Of a stretch of 5,645 nucleotides of DNA, positions 1 through 5,480 are shown one piece after another. The stretch comes from an uncultured Tessaracoccus sp. (GTDB taxonomy: Bacteria > Actinomycetota > Actinomycetes > Propionibacteriales > Propionibacteriaceae). Below the pieces are notes generated by a model. That model did no database searches. It saw only the letters and a list, made by a program, of their open reading frames with translations, and had not been told where the DNA came from. Each line of letters starts with the position of its first letter. Position 1 is the stretch's first letter. The translations under genes and the position numbers were made by a program. The stretch spans positions 1 to 5,645 of the forward strand of contig NZ_CAMYPD010000080.1 in the NCBI RefSeq assembly GCF_947286155.1, read 5' to 3'.

Positions 1-45
1 GATTCCTCTACGTCTCGTGGGCTCGGAGATGTGTATAAGAGACAG
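1..45. other. Illumina Nextera i7-side adapter (sequencing artefact)
   Basis: Bases 12-45 match the Nextera Read 2 transposase adapter, and bases 27-45 are the 19-bp Tn5 mosaic end AGATGTGTATAAGAGACAG. Bases 1-3 (GAT) fit the end of the P7 oligo, and bases 4-11 (TCCTCTAC) match the adapter-strand form of Nextera index N712 as I remember it. The order P7 end, i7 index, Read 2 sequence, mosaic end is exactly that of a library molecule, so this is untrimmed adapter on a contig end and not a transposon in the organism. Genomic sequence begins at about base 46. Confidence 0.97.
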
Positions 46-71
46 GTGCCGTACCCCGCGGCGGTTTGCGT

Positions 72-185
72 TTAGCCCTGACGCTGCTTGTGGCGCGGGT
101 TGTCGCAAATCACCATCACACGACCGTGCCGGCGGATCACCTTGCACTTGTCGCAGATCTTCTTGACGCTCGGCTGAACCTTCAT
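72..185 (-). CDS. rpmJ: 50S ribosomal protein L36 (bL36), zinc-ribbon form
   Basis: This 37-residue protein (MKVQPSVKKICDKCKVIRRH through to RQG) is the full usual length of L36, the smallest protein of the large ribosomal subunit, which helps shape 23S rRNA late in assembly. It is the zinc-binding (C+) version: Cys11, Cys14, Cys27 and His32 form the CxxC...CxxxxH ligand set. Arg and Lys make up much of the rest, as expected for an rRNA binder. The ATG at 185 has an AAAGG Shine-Dalgarno seven bases upstream. It lies 213 nt downstream of infA, the usual neighbour. rpsM normally follows, but only 26 genomic bases remain before the adapter. Actinobacteria often also carry a zinc-free L36 paralogue elsewhere under zinc-responsive control; that cannot be judged here. 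Confidence 0.97.
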   Translation of the reverse strand: MKVQPSVKKICDKCKVIRRHGRVMVICDNPRHKQRQG

Positions 186-244
186 CGAGCAACCTTTTCA
201 ATCAGCGACTGGACATAGGGATGCCCAATCTTGTGGTGGATAAT

Positions 245-281
245 CACAGGAAGCCTGTGTTGCATCAGCCCTGAAAAGGGC
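245..281 (-). other. Two small hairpins in the rpmJ leader
   Basis: Upstream of rpmJ are two adjacent perfect inverted repeats. The first, at 268-281, pairs GCCCT with AGGGC around a 4-nt loop. The second, at 245-259, pairs CACAGG with CCTGTG around a 3-nt loop. On the minus strand they lie between the infA stop and the rpmJ start, about 60 nt before the ATG. They could be leader RNA structure or RNA processing sites. Stems this short also occur by chance, and no known leader motif is recognised. This spacer is visibly less GC-rich than the neighbouring genes. Confidence 0.3.
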
Positions 282-365
282 ATAAAGGCGGGCACAGACG
301 ACCGAAGGGCAACTTTACGCGTATTTCCTCAGATCGCCAAACCCGCATCGGTTGGCGCGGCCTGG

Positions 366-389
366 GCCCCGTCGGTATTTCGACGGGGC
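366..389 (-). terminator. GC-rich hairpin just after infA, possible terminator
   Basis: A perfect 9-bp stem (GCCCCGTCG/CGACGGGGC) with a 6-nt loop starts nine bases beyond the infA stop codon. Position and strength fit a transcription terminator or a 3'-end stabilising stem. No T run follows on the minus strand, so it would be of the U-less type proposed for actinobacteria, or only a partial attenuator ahead of rpmJ. Confidence 0.45.
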
Positions 390-398
390 ACGCCGGCC

Positions 399-620
399 TC
401 ACTTGTGTCGGTAGACGATTCGTCCGCGGTTGAGATCGTACGGAGACATCTCGACGACGACGCGGTCGGACGGCAGGATTCGGATGTAGTGCTGACGCAT
501 CTTGCCAGAGATGGTGGCGAGCACCTTGTGTCCGTTGCCGAGCTCCACGCGGAACATCGCATTCGGCAGTGCCTCAACCACAGTGCCCTCCATCTCGAGG
601 GCGCCTTCCTTCTTAGCCAT
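399..620 (-). CDS. infA: Translation initiation factor IF-1
   Basis: This 73-residue protein is IF-1, which binds the ribosomal A site of the 30S subunit and works with IF-2 and IF-3 to select the initiator tRNA. The single OB-fold (S1-like) domain fills the chain. Diagnostic segments are EGTVVEALPNAMFRVELGNGH (about residues 11-31, given here as family context), ISGKMRQHYIRIL (37-49) and SPYDLNRGRIVYR (59-71), which align with E. coli IF-1 almost end to end. Length matches the 72-73 residues usual for the family. The ATG at 620 is preceded closely by GAGAG. The gene has its own likely promoter at 669-698 and sits back to back with the YciI-family gene. rpmJ follows on the same strand, but map, the usual upstream neighbour, is separated by three other genes. 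Confidence 0.98.
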   Translation of the reverse strand: MAKKEGALEMEGTVVEALPNAMFRVELGNGHKVLATISGKMRQHYIRILPSDRVVVEMSPYDLNRGRIVYRHK

Positions 621-661
621 AAACTCTCAATCTTCGCCTGTCGGGTGGCACATGCGCACCC

Positions 662-698
662 TTGGGGCATTCTACGCGTCCGCTCGCAGGTGCCCCAA
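662..698 (-). promoter_or_regulatory. infA promoter within an 8-bp inverted repeat
   Basis: Read on the minus strand there is a -35-like TTGGGG (698-693), an 18-nt spacer and a -10 TAGAAT (674-669), which predicts a start near 662 and a leader of about 40 nt before infA. The promoter is framed by a perfect inverted repeat, TTGGGGCA at 662-669 and TGCCCCAA at 691-698, with arm starts 29 bp apart. One arm contains the -35 and the other overlaps the last base of the -10 and the predicted start. The promoter call rests on motif shape only; operator function is speculative. Confidence 0.6.
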
Positions 699-733
699 AT
701 CCCCCGCCGCCGACGACGCCGTGCCGACGAGAG

Positions 734-745
734 TAGCCTCACTGC
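734..745 (+). promoter_or_regulatory. Leaderless -10 element for the YciI-family gene
   Basis: TAGCCT at 734-739 fits the TAnnnT actinobacterial -10 consensus. It is followed by exactly six bases (CACTGC), so transcription would start on the A of the ATG at 746. No convincing Shine-Dalgarno lies close to this start, which agrees with a leaderless mRNA. No clear -35 is visible, as is common for such promoters. Confidence 0.55.
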
Positions 746-1024
746 ATGAACTACTTCGCTGTGCTCTACACATATGCCACCGATAAGGCCAAGCTCGACA
801 AGGTGCGCCCGGAACACCGTCGCTACCTCTCCTCTCTTGCAGAAAACGTCGGCGCGGGCCCGCTGCTCGACACCGACCCCGGGCGGGCACTCCTGCTCTT
901 CCAGGCCGAGTCGCTCGAGGCCGTCACGCAGTTGCTCGACGCCGACCCATTCCACGCTGCTGGCCTCATCGCCAACCGCGAGGTGTTCGGCTGGAATCCC
1001 GCGACGGGTTCCCTCGCTCAGTAG
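746..1024 (+). CDS. YciI-family protein
   Basis: This 92-residue soluble protein has the length and pattern of the YciI (YCII-related) family, small dimeric alpha/beta-barrel proteins with a ferredoxin-like fold. Visible family marks are the first strand MNYFAVLYTY, the RPEHRRYLSSL helix with the conserved His (His24), GPLLDTDP before the middle strands, ALLLFQAESLEAV (48-60), and DADPFHAAGL (65-74) containing the usual DP(F/Y), followed by a closing strand ending FGWNP. His24 and Asp67 are the likely conserved pocket pair; family members are proposed enzymes, mostly without known substrates. It is the only plus-strand gene here, divergent from infA and ending 4 nt from the convergent metallopeptidase stop. 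The ATG start is supported by the leaderless -10 six bases upstream. Function beyond the family is unknown. Confidence 0.88.
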   Translation: MNYFAVLYTYATDKAKLDKVRPEHRRYLSSLAENVGAGPLLDTDPGRALLLFQAESLEAVTQLLDADPFHAAGLIANREVFGWNPATGSLAQ

Positions 1025-1028
1025 CGGC

Positions 1029-2240
1029 TCACTGCACGCGCTCGGCGTCGACGGTCCAGGTGTTGCAGTCGCCGATCGTCTGCGCCTGCAGCCCTCTCGT
1101 GCCCCAGTCGACGAGGGACGCGCGTGTGCCGTGCTGCTCGCTTTCTTGCATGGTGCGTAACCGTTTGCCCCATGACTTGACGTCGTCGGCACCGAACTCG
1201 ACGGCGTCGTTGCGCACGGTCATCATGCCCGACCAGCACACGGCCTGGAGTTCGCTGCGGCGCATCAGGCTGCCGTCGGCGTCGTTCTCGCCCGCCCAGG
1301 CCTGCGAGATGCCTGCGAGCGCCTGGATGTGGTGGCTGTATTCGTGGTTGACCATCTCGTTGACTGAGAGGTCCCACTCCCCCGCCATCGCGAGGTGCTC
1401 CCCACCGAAGAAGACGCTCCCGCCCTTCGCGGCGCAGTAGAAGGCCGGCGCCTCAAAGTACCCGCAGTCGCTCTTCGAGCCCACGCCCGGATAAAACATC
1501 ACCTCGGGCATCTTGGTCGACCAACCCATCTTCTCGAAGATCGGTACCCACGCTTCATGCACGCATTTCCACTGCTGGCGCACCACCTTGCGCCATTCCT
1601 TCTCATCGCGCAGCGTCGTCTGCTTCGGACAATGACTCAATTCGGGTGCGGGGAGTTCGTACAGCGGGTTGGACTGCAGGGCCGCATCCAGCGAACCATC
1701 CGCTGGTGGCAGCGGTTCCACCGACGACACGGGCGCCGTACGGGTGCTCTTCGACGGCGTGGCGCTCGCCGTCGCGCGAGATGTAGGAGAAGCAGTACCG
1801 ACGCTACTCGCGCTGCTCGTCGGCTGCGGCGAAGCGGCGCTGGGCTGGGCTTGCGGAGCACGCCCAGACACAGCGATACCCAGCCCGATCACCGACCCCG
1901 CGACGATGATGGCCGCCGCTACGAGGATGATCCCGAACCGGGAAAACCGGGAGTTGTGTTCCGGCGACGGCGCACGTTCCTCCCAGCGCGGGCCGGGCGC
2001 CCTGACATCTCGGAACGGCGGTGTCGTCCACGAGGTGGGGCTGGGCGCATTGGGGCGGCTCGCCTCCTCGTCGAGGAACCACGATGGTGGCTCTCCCGCG
2101 CTGGGCGGGACGATGTTGGGCGCCAGGTTCCGGTTTTCCGGACGCGCCGGGCTGGGTGGGCCGTCGGGGCTGGATGATGAATCGGGGCTGCCGTCTGACG
2201 ACATCTCAACGTCGTCACGATCCGACGACGACTCACTCAT
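1029..2240 (-). CDS. Membrane-anchored zinc metallopeptidase (YpfJ-like, neutral zinc metallopeptidase family)
   Basis: This 403-residue protein has four parts. Residues 1-100 are an acidic, Ser/Pro-rich tail, predicted cytoplasmic. Residues 103-125 form one transmembrane helix with Arg98 and Arg101 just before it, suggesting N-in orientation. Residues 126-180 are a Ser/Thr/Pro/Ala linker. Residues 185-403 are an extracytoplasmic domain. That domain holds NHEYSHHIQ, a HExxH zinc site (His299, Glu300, His303), and SELQAVCWSG, which corresponds to the family's ELQADC motif supplying the third ligand (Glu330). The Asp usual in ELQADC is Val334 here. Six cysteines (204, 226, 259, 269, 335, 392) all lie outside the membrane and could form disulfides. 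The ATG at 2240 has a good GAGGAG Shine-Dalgarno (2247-2252) six bases upstream. Substrate is unknown. Its upstream neighbour is also a membrane protein, and the two may be co-transcribed. Confidence 0.82.
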   Translation of the reverse strand: MSESSSDRDDVEMSSDGSPDSSSSPDGPPSPARPENRNLAPNIVPPSAGEPPSWFLDEEASRPNAPSPTSWTTPPFRDVRAPGPRWEERAPSPEHNSRFSRFGIILVAAAIIVAGSVIGLGIAVSGRAPQAQPSAASPQPTSSASSVGTASPTSRATASATPSKSTRTAPVSSVEPLPPADGSLDAALQSNPLYELPAPELSHCPKQTTLRDEKEWRKVVRQQWKCVHEAWVPIFEKMGWSTKMPEVMFYPGVGSKSDCGYFEAPAFYCAAKGGSVFFGGEHLAMAGEWDLSVNEMVNHEYSHHIQALAGISQAWAGENDADGSLMRRSELQAVCWSGMMTVRNDAVEFGADDVKSWGKRLRTMQESEQHGTRASLVDWGTRGLQAQTIGDCNTWTVDAERVQ

Positions 2241-2272
2241 ACCTTGCTCCTCACTTCACGAGGCCAGTGGGC

Positions 2273-2310
2273 ACCTCGTTGCGCACAGCCCACCCTACGC
2301 GCGACGAGGT
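2273..2310 (-). terminator. Large imperfect hairpin abutting the DUF1707-like stop codon
   Basis: ACCTCGT (2273-2279) pairs with ACGAGGT (2304-2310). After one mismatch GCGC (2281-2284) pairs with GCGC (2299-2302), leaving a 14-nt loop. The stem begins on the base next to the stop codon of the upstream gene and ends about 30 nt before the metallopeptidase start. It looks like a terminator or attenuator but has no T run. A TAGGGT in the loop (minus strand, 2297-2292) could alternatively be a weak -10 for the metallopeptidase gene, without a recognisable -35. Confidence 0.4.
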
Positions 2311-2670
2311 TCACAGCAGCAGCGCGAGCACGACGATGACCACGAGGATTGCGCCGATGATCGACCCGCCAACGACGATGGGCTTCAGCGCATTGGTCGA
2401 GATCGGCGCCAGCTCTCCTGGCTCCCCGCTGCCTGTTTCGACGATGGCCGGCACCGCCGTCGTGCCATCAGGCAGCTCGCGAACCACCGGAGCCAGATCT
2501 CCCAGATTGGTGCCAGCATAGAGCTGATCGAGCAACTCCAGGTAGCGGTCTTGCTCGATGCGGCCGGCTTGAAACTCGTCGGTAAGCCGAGCCTCGAGGG
2601 ATTGCCGCTCCGCGTCAGCGACTGGCTCCTCGCTGCGGGCGATGTATTTCGACGACGGTGAGAGCTCCAT
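2311..2670 (-). CDS. DUF1707 (SHOCT-like) protein with C-terminal membrane anchor
   Basis: Residues about 15-70 resemble the DUF1707 domain of actinobacteria: a short helical module of the form (S/A)DAER...L...F..GR(I/L)...(R/Y)L..L.......L..(V/L)..LP. Here it reads VADAERQSLEARLTDEF, then AGRIEQDRYLELLDQL, and ends VVRELPDG. A 25-residue linker follows, and then one strongly hydrophobic helix (about 97-119) that runs to the very last residue (VVIVVLALLL), so the protein is tail-anchored with its domain probably in the cytoplasm. DUF1707 usually sits at the N-terminus of small membrane proteins of unknown function. No Shine-Dalgarno precedes the ATG at 2670. A TAGACT six bases before it suggests a leaderless transcript, although the gap to map is only 19 nt, so read-through from secY-adk-map is also possible. 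Function unknown. Confidence 0.75.
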   Translation of the reverse strand: MELSPSSKYIARSEEPVADAERQSLEARLTDEFQAGRIEQDRYLELLDQLYAGTNLGDLAPVVRELPDGTTAVPAIVETGSGEPGELAPISTNALKPIVVGGSIIGAILVVIVVLALLL

Positions 2671-2682
2671 GCAGTCAGTCTA
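2671..2682 (-). promoter_or_regulatory. Leaderless -10 element for the DUF1707-like gene
   Basis: On the minus strand TAGACT (2682-2677) is followed by six bases, GACTGC, and then the ATG at 2670. This places the predicted start of transcription on the start codon itself. The string TAGACTGACTGCATG differs from the YciI-family start (TAGCCTCACTGCATG) at only two positions. No Shine-Dalgarno and no clear -35 are seen. The element lies in the 19-nt gap after map. Confidence 0.5.
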
Positions 2683-2689
2683 CGGGCGA

Positions 2690-3499
2690 TCAGTCCGCCA
2701 GCGGGCCAAACAACTCGCCCAGGCGAGCCTCTCCCCCGTCGGGTTCGGTCAGCACCCAGATGCCACCTGCGGTGATGGCGACGGTGTTCTCCCAGTGGCT
2801 GCCCCTGGAACCGTCCGCGGAGACGACGGACCATTCGTCGTCGAGCTCCAGCGTTCGATGCCCACCGTTCGTCACCATCGGCTCAATCGCCAGCACAGTG
2901 CCCAATGCGAGCTGCGCCGAGCGCCCGAAGGTGCGGACGTTGGGCACGTCGGGCGGCATGTGCATGGAGCGCCCAATGCCATGCCCGGTGTACTCACGCA
3001 GAATCCCGAATCGCCCCTGGCTGGTGATCGACTTCTCGATAGCTTTCGAGATGTCGTTGACCTTCCGCCCCGGGCGCATCATGCGCGTACCAGCCCATAG
3101 CGCCTCTTCGGTCACACGGTTGAGGGTGCGGTCTTCTGCCGACCCTTCGCCCACGATGATGGTTCTTGCCGCATCGCCATGCCAGCCCTGCACAATGGCA
3201 CCGAAATCGATACTGACGAGGTCGCCGTCTTGGAGCACGCGCTTATCCGGGATGCCGTGCACGAGCACGTCGTTCACAGAAATGCACGCAACACCAGGGA
3301 AACCCATGCCGTATTCCGCACCGTAGTTCAGGAAATTCGACGTGGCCCCGTGCCGCGCGAGTACCTCTCGCCCGACGGCATCCACTTCTGCGGTCGTCAC
3401 GCCCGGCTTCGCGGCCTCGATCATCGCGGCCAAGCCCTCGGCGACGACGAGGCCCGCTGCGCGCATCAGCCGAAGCTGTTCGTCGGTTTTCTTCTCCAT
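2690..3499 (-). CDS. map: Type I methionine aminopeptidase
   Basis: This 269-residue protein is a cytosolic metalloenzyme of the pita-bread fold that removes the N-terminal Met from nascent proteins after deformylation. All expected site residues are present (ATG numbering): His81 in VHGIPD, metal ligands Asp98 (SIDFGA) and Asp109 (GWHGDAA), His173 (TGHGIG), Glu206 (AIEPM) and Glu237 (HWENT). Length fits the short bacterial MetAP-Ia class without an N-terminal extension. I chose the ATG at 3499, which overlaps the adk stop by one base (TGATG) and gives MEKKTDEQLRLMRAAG. A GTG one codon upstream (3502) would add one residue and overlap adk by 4 nt, and cannot be excluded. No good Shine-Dalgarno is seen, so translation probably relies on coupling to adk. 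The secY-adk-map order is standard in actinobacteria. Confidence 0.97.
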   Translation of the reverse strand: MEKKTDEQLRLMRAAGLVVAEGLAAMIEAAKPGVTTAEVDAVGREVLARHGATSNFLNYGAEYGMGFPGVACISVNDVLVHGIPDKRVLQDGDLVSIDFGAIVQGWHGDAARTIIVGEGSAEDRTLNRVTEEALWAGTRMMRPGRKVNDISKAIEKSITSQGRFGILREYTGHGIGRSMHMPPDVPNVRTFGRSAQLALGTVLAIEPMVTNGGHRTLELDDEWSVVSADGSRGSHWENTVAITAGGIWVLTEPDGGEARLGELFGPLAD

Positions 3500-4077
3500 C
3501 ACTGCGCAGCGACGCGTTCGTCGAGCTGGGCAAACATGCGCGCCTGCACTTCATCAACACTGCCCGTGCCATCGACCTCGATGAGCAGGCCCTCCTGCTC
3601 GTAATGCATCAACAGCGGCGCAGTCTGCCCGGCGTAGACTTCCATCCTTCGGCGGATGGTGTCTTCGTTGTCGTCAGCGCGGCCTTCCTTCTCGGCGCGG
3701 CTAAGCAGGCGCTCCACGAGAGCCTCCGGGTCGACGTGGAGACTCACGACGGCGTCGAGCGCCGCGTCGTGCTCCGCGAGGTAGTCGTCGAGGAAGTGCA
3801 CCTGGTGCAGAGTGCGAGGGAAACCGTCGAGCAGGAAGCCGGGCTCGCAGTCGGGCTGTTCGAGGCGGTCGGCCACAATTTCTTCGGTGATCTCGTCGGG
3901 CACATACTCACCCGCATCGATGATGGCTTTCACCTTGACCCCGAGCGGGGTCTGCCCCTTGATATTGGCGCGGAAGATGTCGCCCGTCGAGATCGGCGGG
4001 ATGCCGTACCGGTTGGCGAGCCCCGTCGCTTGCGTGCCTTTGCCCGCGCCCGGGGCCCCCATGATCAAAAGCCTCAC
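3499..4077 (-). CDS. adk: Adenylate kinase (short-LID form)
   Basis: This 192-residue cytosolic enzyme interconverts ATP + AMP and 2 ADP. The P-loop GAPGAGKGT is at residues 7-15. Next come the AMP-binding segment STGDIFR (30-36), DGFPRT (84-89), and a short LID region around 126-140 followed by IRRRM (141-145), whose arginines contact the nucleotides. The LID lacks the roughly 27-residue insertion and the zinc cysteines of long-type kinases, as is usual in actinobacteria. The start is a GTG at 4077 that overlaps the secY stop by 4 nt (GTGA). A clear GAAGGG Shine-Dalgarno lies eight bases upstream, inside the secY 3' end. The 3' end overlaps the map start, so secY, adk and map form a tightly coupled unit. 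Confidence 0.97.
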   Translation of the reverse strand: MRLLIMGAPGAGKGTQATGLANRYGIPPISTGDIFRANIKGQTPLGVKVKAIIDAGEYVPDEITEEIVADRLEQPDCEPGFLLDGFPRTLHQVHFLDDYLAEHDAALDAVVSLHVDPEALVERLLSRAEKEGRADDNEDTIRRRMEVYAGQTAPLLMHYEQEGLLIEVDGTGSVDEVQARMFAQLDERVAAQ

Positions 4078-5390
4078 TTGAGGAACCCTTCGTAGTTACG
4101 CTGCTGCAGCTGGCTCTCAATGCGCTTGATCGTGTCGAGCCCCACACCAACCATAATGAGCACCGACGTGCCGCCGAAGGGGAAGTTCTGATTGGCCCCG
4201 ACGGCCATGAACGCGATAGTCGGCAAGGCCGCGACGACAGCCAGGTAGAGCGAGCCAGGTGCCGTGAGGCGGTTCAGCACGTAGCCCAGGTAGCGCTCCG
4301 TGGGTTTGCCGGCACGAATGCCCGGGATGAACCCCCCGTACTTCTTCATGTTGTCGGACACTTCTTGAGGGTTGAAGGTGATCGACACGTAGAAGTACGC
4401 GAAGGCAATGATGAGAACGAACTGCAAGATGTTGTACGGCAGACTGAAGTGAGAGTTCTGGCCCGCGAAGTACCGGCCAATCCACTGACCCGCGGCGCTC
4501 TCGGGACGGAACGTCGCGAACAAGACAGGCAGGTACAGGATGGAGCTGGCGAAAATCACCGGAATCACACCGGCCTGGTTCACCTTGAGCGGGATGTAGG
4601 TGGTGGAGCCACCGACGAGGCGACGCCCCACCATCCGCTTCGCGTACTGCACGGGAATGCGACGCTGGCCCTGCTCCATGAACAAGATGGCGCCCATCAC
4701 GAGCAAGCCCACCAGGATGATGGCGACGAGGTAGAACCAGCCGATGGCACCCTCGTTCTGCGCCTTCACCGCCCAAATGCCGTTCGGGAACGCAGCGGTG
4801 ATCTGCGTGAAGATCATGATGGACATACCGTTGCCGATACCGCGCTCGGTGATGAGCTCGCCCATCCACATGATGATGCTGGTACCCGCAGTCATCACGA
4901 ACACCATCGTGACGAGCGCGAGCAGATCCTGCGAGTAGAGGATGCCGGTGCAGCCCTGGAGCAGCTGGCCGGTATTCGCGAGGGTGACGAATGCCGTCGC
5001 ATTCATCACGGCCAACACGAGCGTGAGGTATCGCGTGTACTCGGTGATCTTCGCCTGACCCTGGCCGCCTTCCTTCTTCAGGGCCTCAAGCTTGGGGATC
5101 ACCACTGTCATGAGCTGCAGGATGATCGACGAGGTGATGTACGGCATGATGCCCAGTGCGAACACCGTGAGTTGCAGCAGCGCACCGCCCGAGAACAGGT
5201 TAATCATCGAGTAGAGGCCTGCGGCTGAACCCTGGCTCGCCTGGGTGACGCACTCGTCGATGCGAGCCATGTTGACGTTCGGGGAGGGCAGCGATGAGCC
5301 AAACCGGAAGATCGCGATGATACCGAGCGTGAAGAGAATCTTCTTACGCAGATCCGGCGATCTGAACGCGTTCAGGAAGGCGGAAATCAT
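4074..5390 (-). CDS. secY: Preprotein translocase channel subunit SecY
   Basis: This 438-residue polytopic protein is the central channel of the SecYEG translocon, carrying preproteins across the plasma membrane and membrane proteins into it. Length matches the usual 430-445. Roughly ten transmembrane helices can be picked out (near 17-35, 73-95, 120-138, 157-175, 189-208, 219-237, 270-290, 322-340, 379-397 and 405-420). The first SecY signature, FALGIMPYITSSIILQLM, covers 77-94 and includes helix 2b near the plug; the second, GELITERGIGNGMSIMIF, covers 177-194. The SecA/ribosome-binding loops keep GQGQAKITEYTRYL (109-122) and GFIPGIRAGKPTERYL (353-368). The C-tail RNYEGFLK is short and typical. 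Cys47 and Cys147 fall in two loops predicted to be outside. The ATG at 5390 has only a weak GAAAG upstream. Transcription likely starts at its own promoter after the rplO terminator. Confidence 0.98.
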   Translation of the reverse strand: MISAFLNAFRSPDLRKKILFTLGIIAIFRFGSSLPSPNVNMARIDECVTQASQGSAAGLYSMINLFSGGALLQLTVFALGIMPYITSSIILQLMTVVIPKLEALKKEGGQGQAKITEYTRYLTLVLAVMNATAFVTLANTGQLLQGCTGILYSQDLLALVTMVFVMTAGTSIIMWMGELITERGIGNGMSIMIFTQITAAFPNGIWAVKAQNEGAIGWFYLVAIILVGLLVMGAILFMEQGQRRIPVQYAKRMVGRRLVGGSTTYIPLKVNQAGVIPVIFASSILYLPVLFATFRPESAAGQWIGRYFAGQNSHFSLPYNILQFVLIIAFAYFYVSITFNPQEVSDNMKKYGGFIPGIRAGKPTERYLGYVLNRLTAPGSLYLAVVAALPTIAFMAVGANQNFPFGGTSVLIMVGVGLDTIKRIESQLQQRNYEGFLK

Positions 5391-5450
5391 CCAGCGCTAC
5401 TTTCAATCCATTCGCGGCCGCAGGGCCACAGGGCCTAATACAACTCAGTC

Positions 5451-5480
5451 AGCCTAGCAACTTTGCCCCCACGGCCCCAA
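5451..5480 (-). promoter_or_regulatory. Probable secY-adk-map promoter
   Basis: On the minus strand TTGGGG (5480-5475), an 18-nt spacer and TAGGCT (5456-5451) form a sigma-70-like promoter of the same layout as the one proposed for infA. Transcription would start near 5444, giving a leader of about 54 nt before the secY ATG. It lies between the rplO terminator and secY, where a new promoter would be needed. The base run after the -10 (GACTGA) resembles that after the leaderless -10 elements elsewhere in the window. Confidence 0.55.

Noticed and set aside
27..45. Tn5 mosaic end as evidence of a transposon in the genome
   Set aside because: It is part of the complete synthetic Nextera adapter with an index in front of it, so it is a library artefact.
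1014..1028. Small CGCT/AGCG hairpin at the convergent gene ends as a bidirectional terminator
   Set aside because: A 4-bp stem overlapping the stop codon without T runs is too weak to support a terminator.
329..1192. Minus-strand open frame of 287 codons spanning infA and the YciI-family region
   Set aside because: It covers infA out of frame and runs antisense to the YciI gene. The composition is Arg/Ser/Ala-rich without domains, and both overlapped genes are well supported.
1669..2661. Long plus-strand open frame (330 codons) opposite the metallopeptidase and DUF1707-like genes
   Set aside because: It lies antisense to two recognisable proteins, has a low-complexity Arg/Asp/Gly-rich translation with no family features, and long antisense frames are expected in GC-rich coding DNA.
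3500..3502. GTG at 3502 as the start of map
   Set aside because: It adds a single residue before an ATG. The TGATG stop-start overlap at 3499 is simpler, although the GTG cannot be excluded.
4365..5228. Plus-strand open frame of 287 codons opposite secY
   Set aside because: Its translation is a His/Arg/Glu-rich string typical of the complement of a membrane protein gene. SecY on the minus strand is certain.
5414..5421. GCGGCCGC palindrome in the secY leader as an operator
   Set aside because: It is a single 8-bp GC palindrome in GC-rich DNA with no second copy or other support; a chance occurrence is likely.
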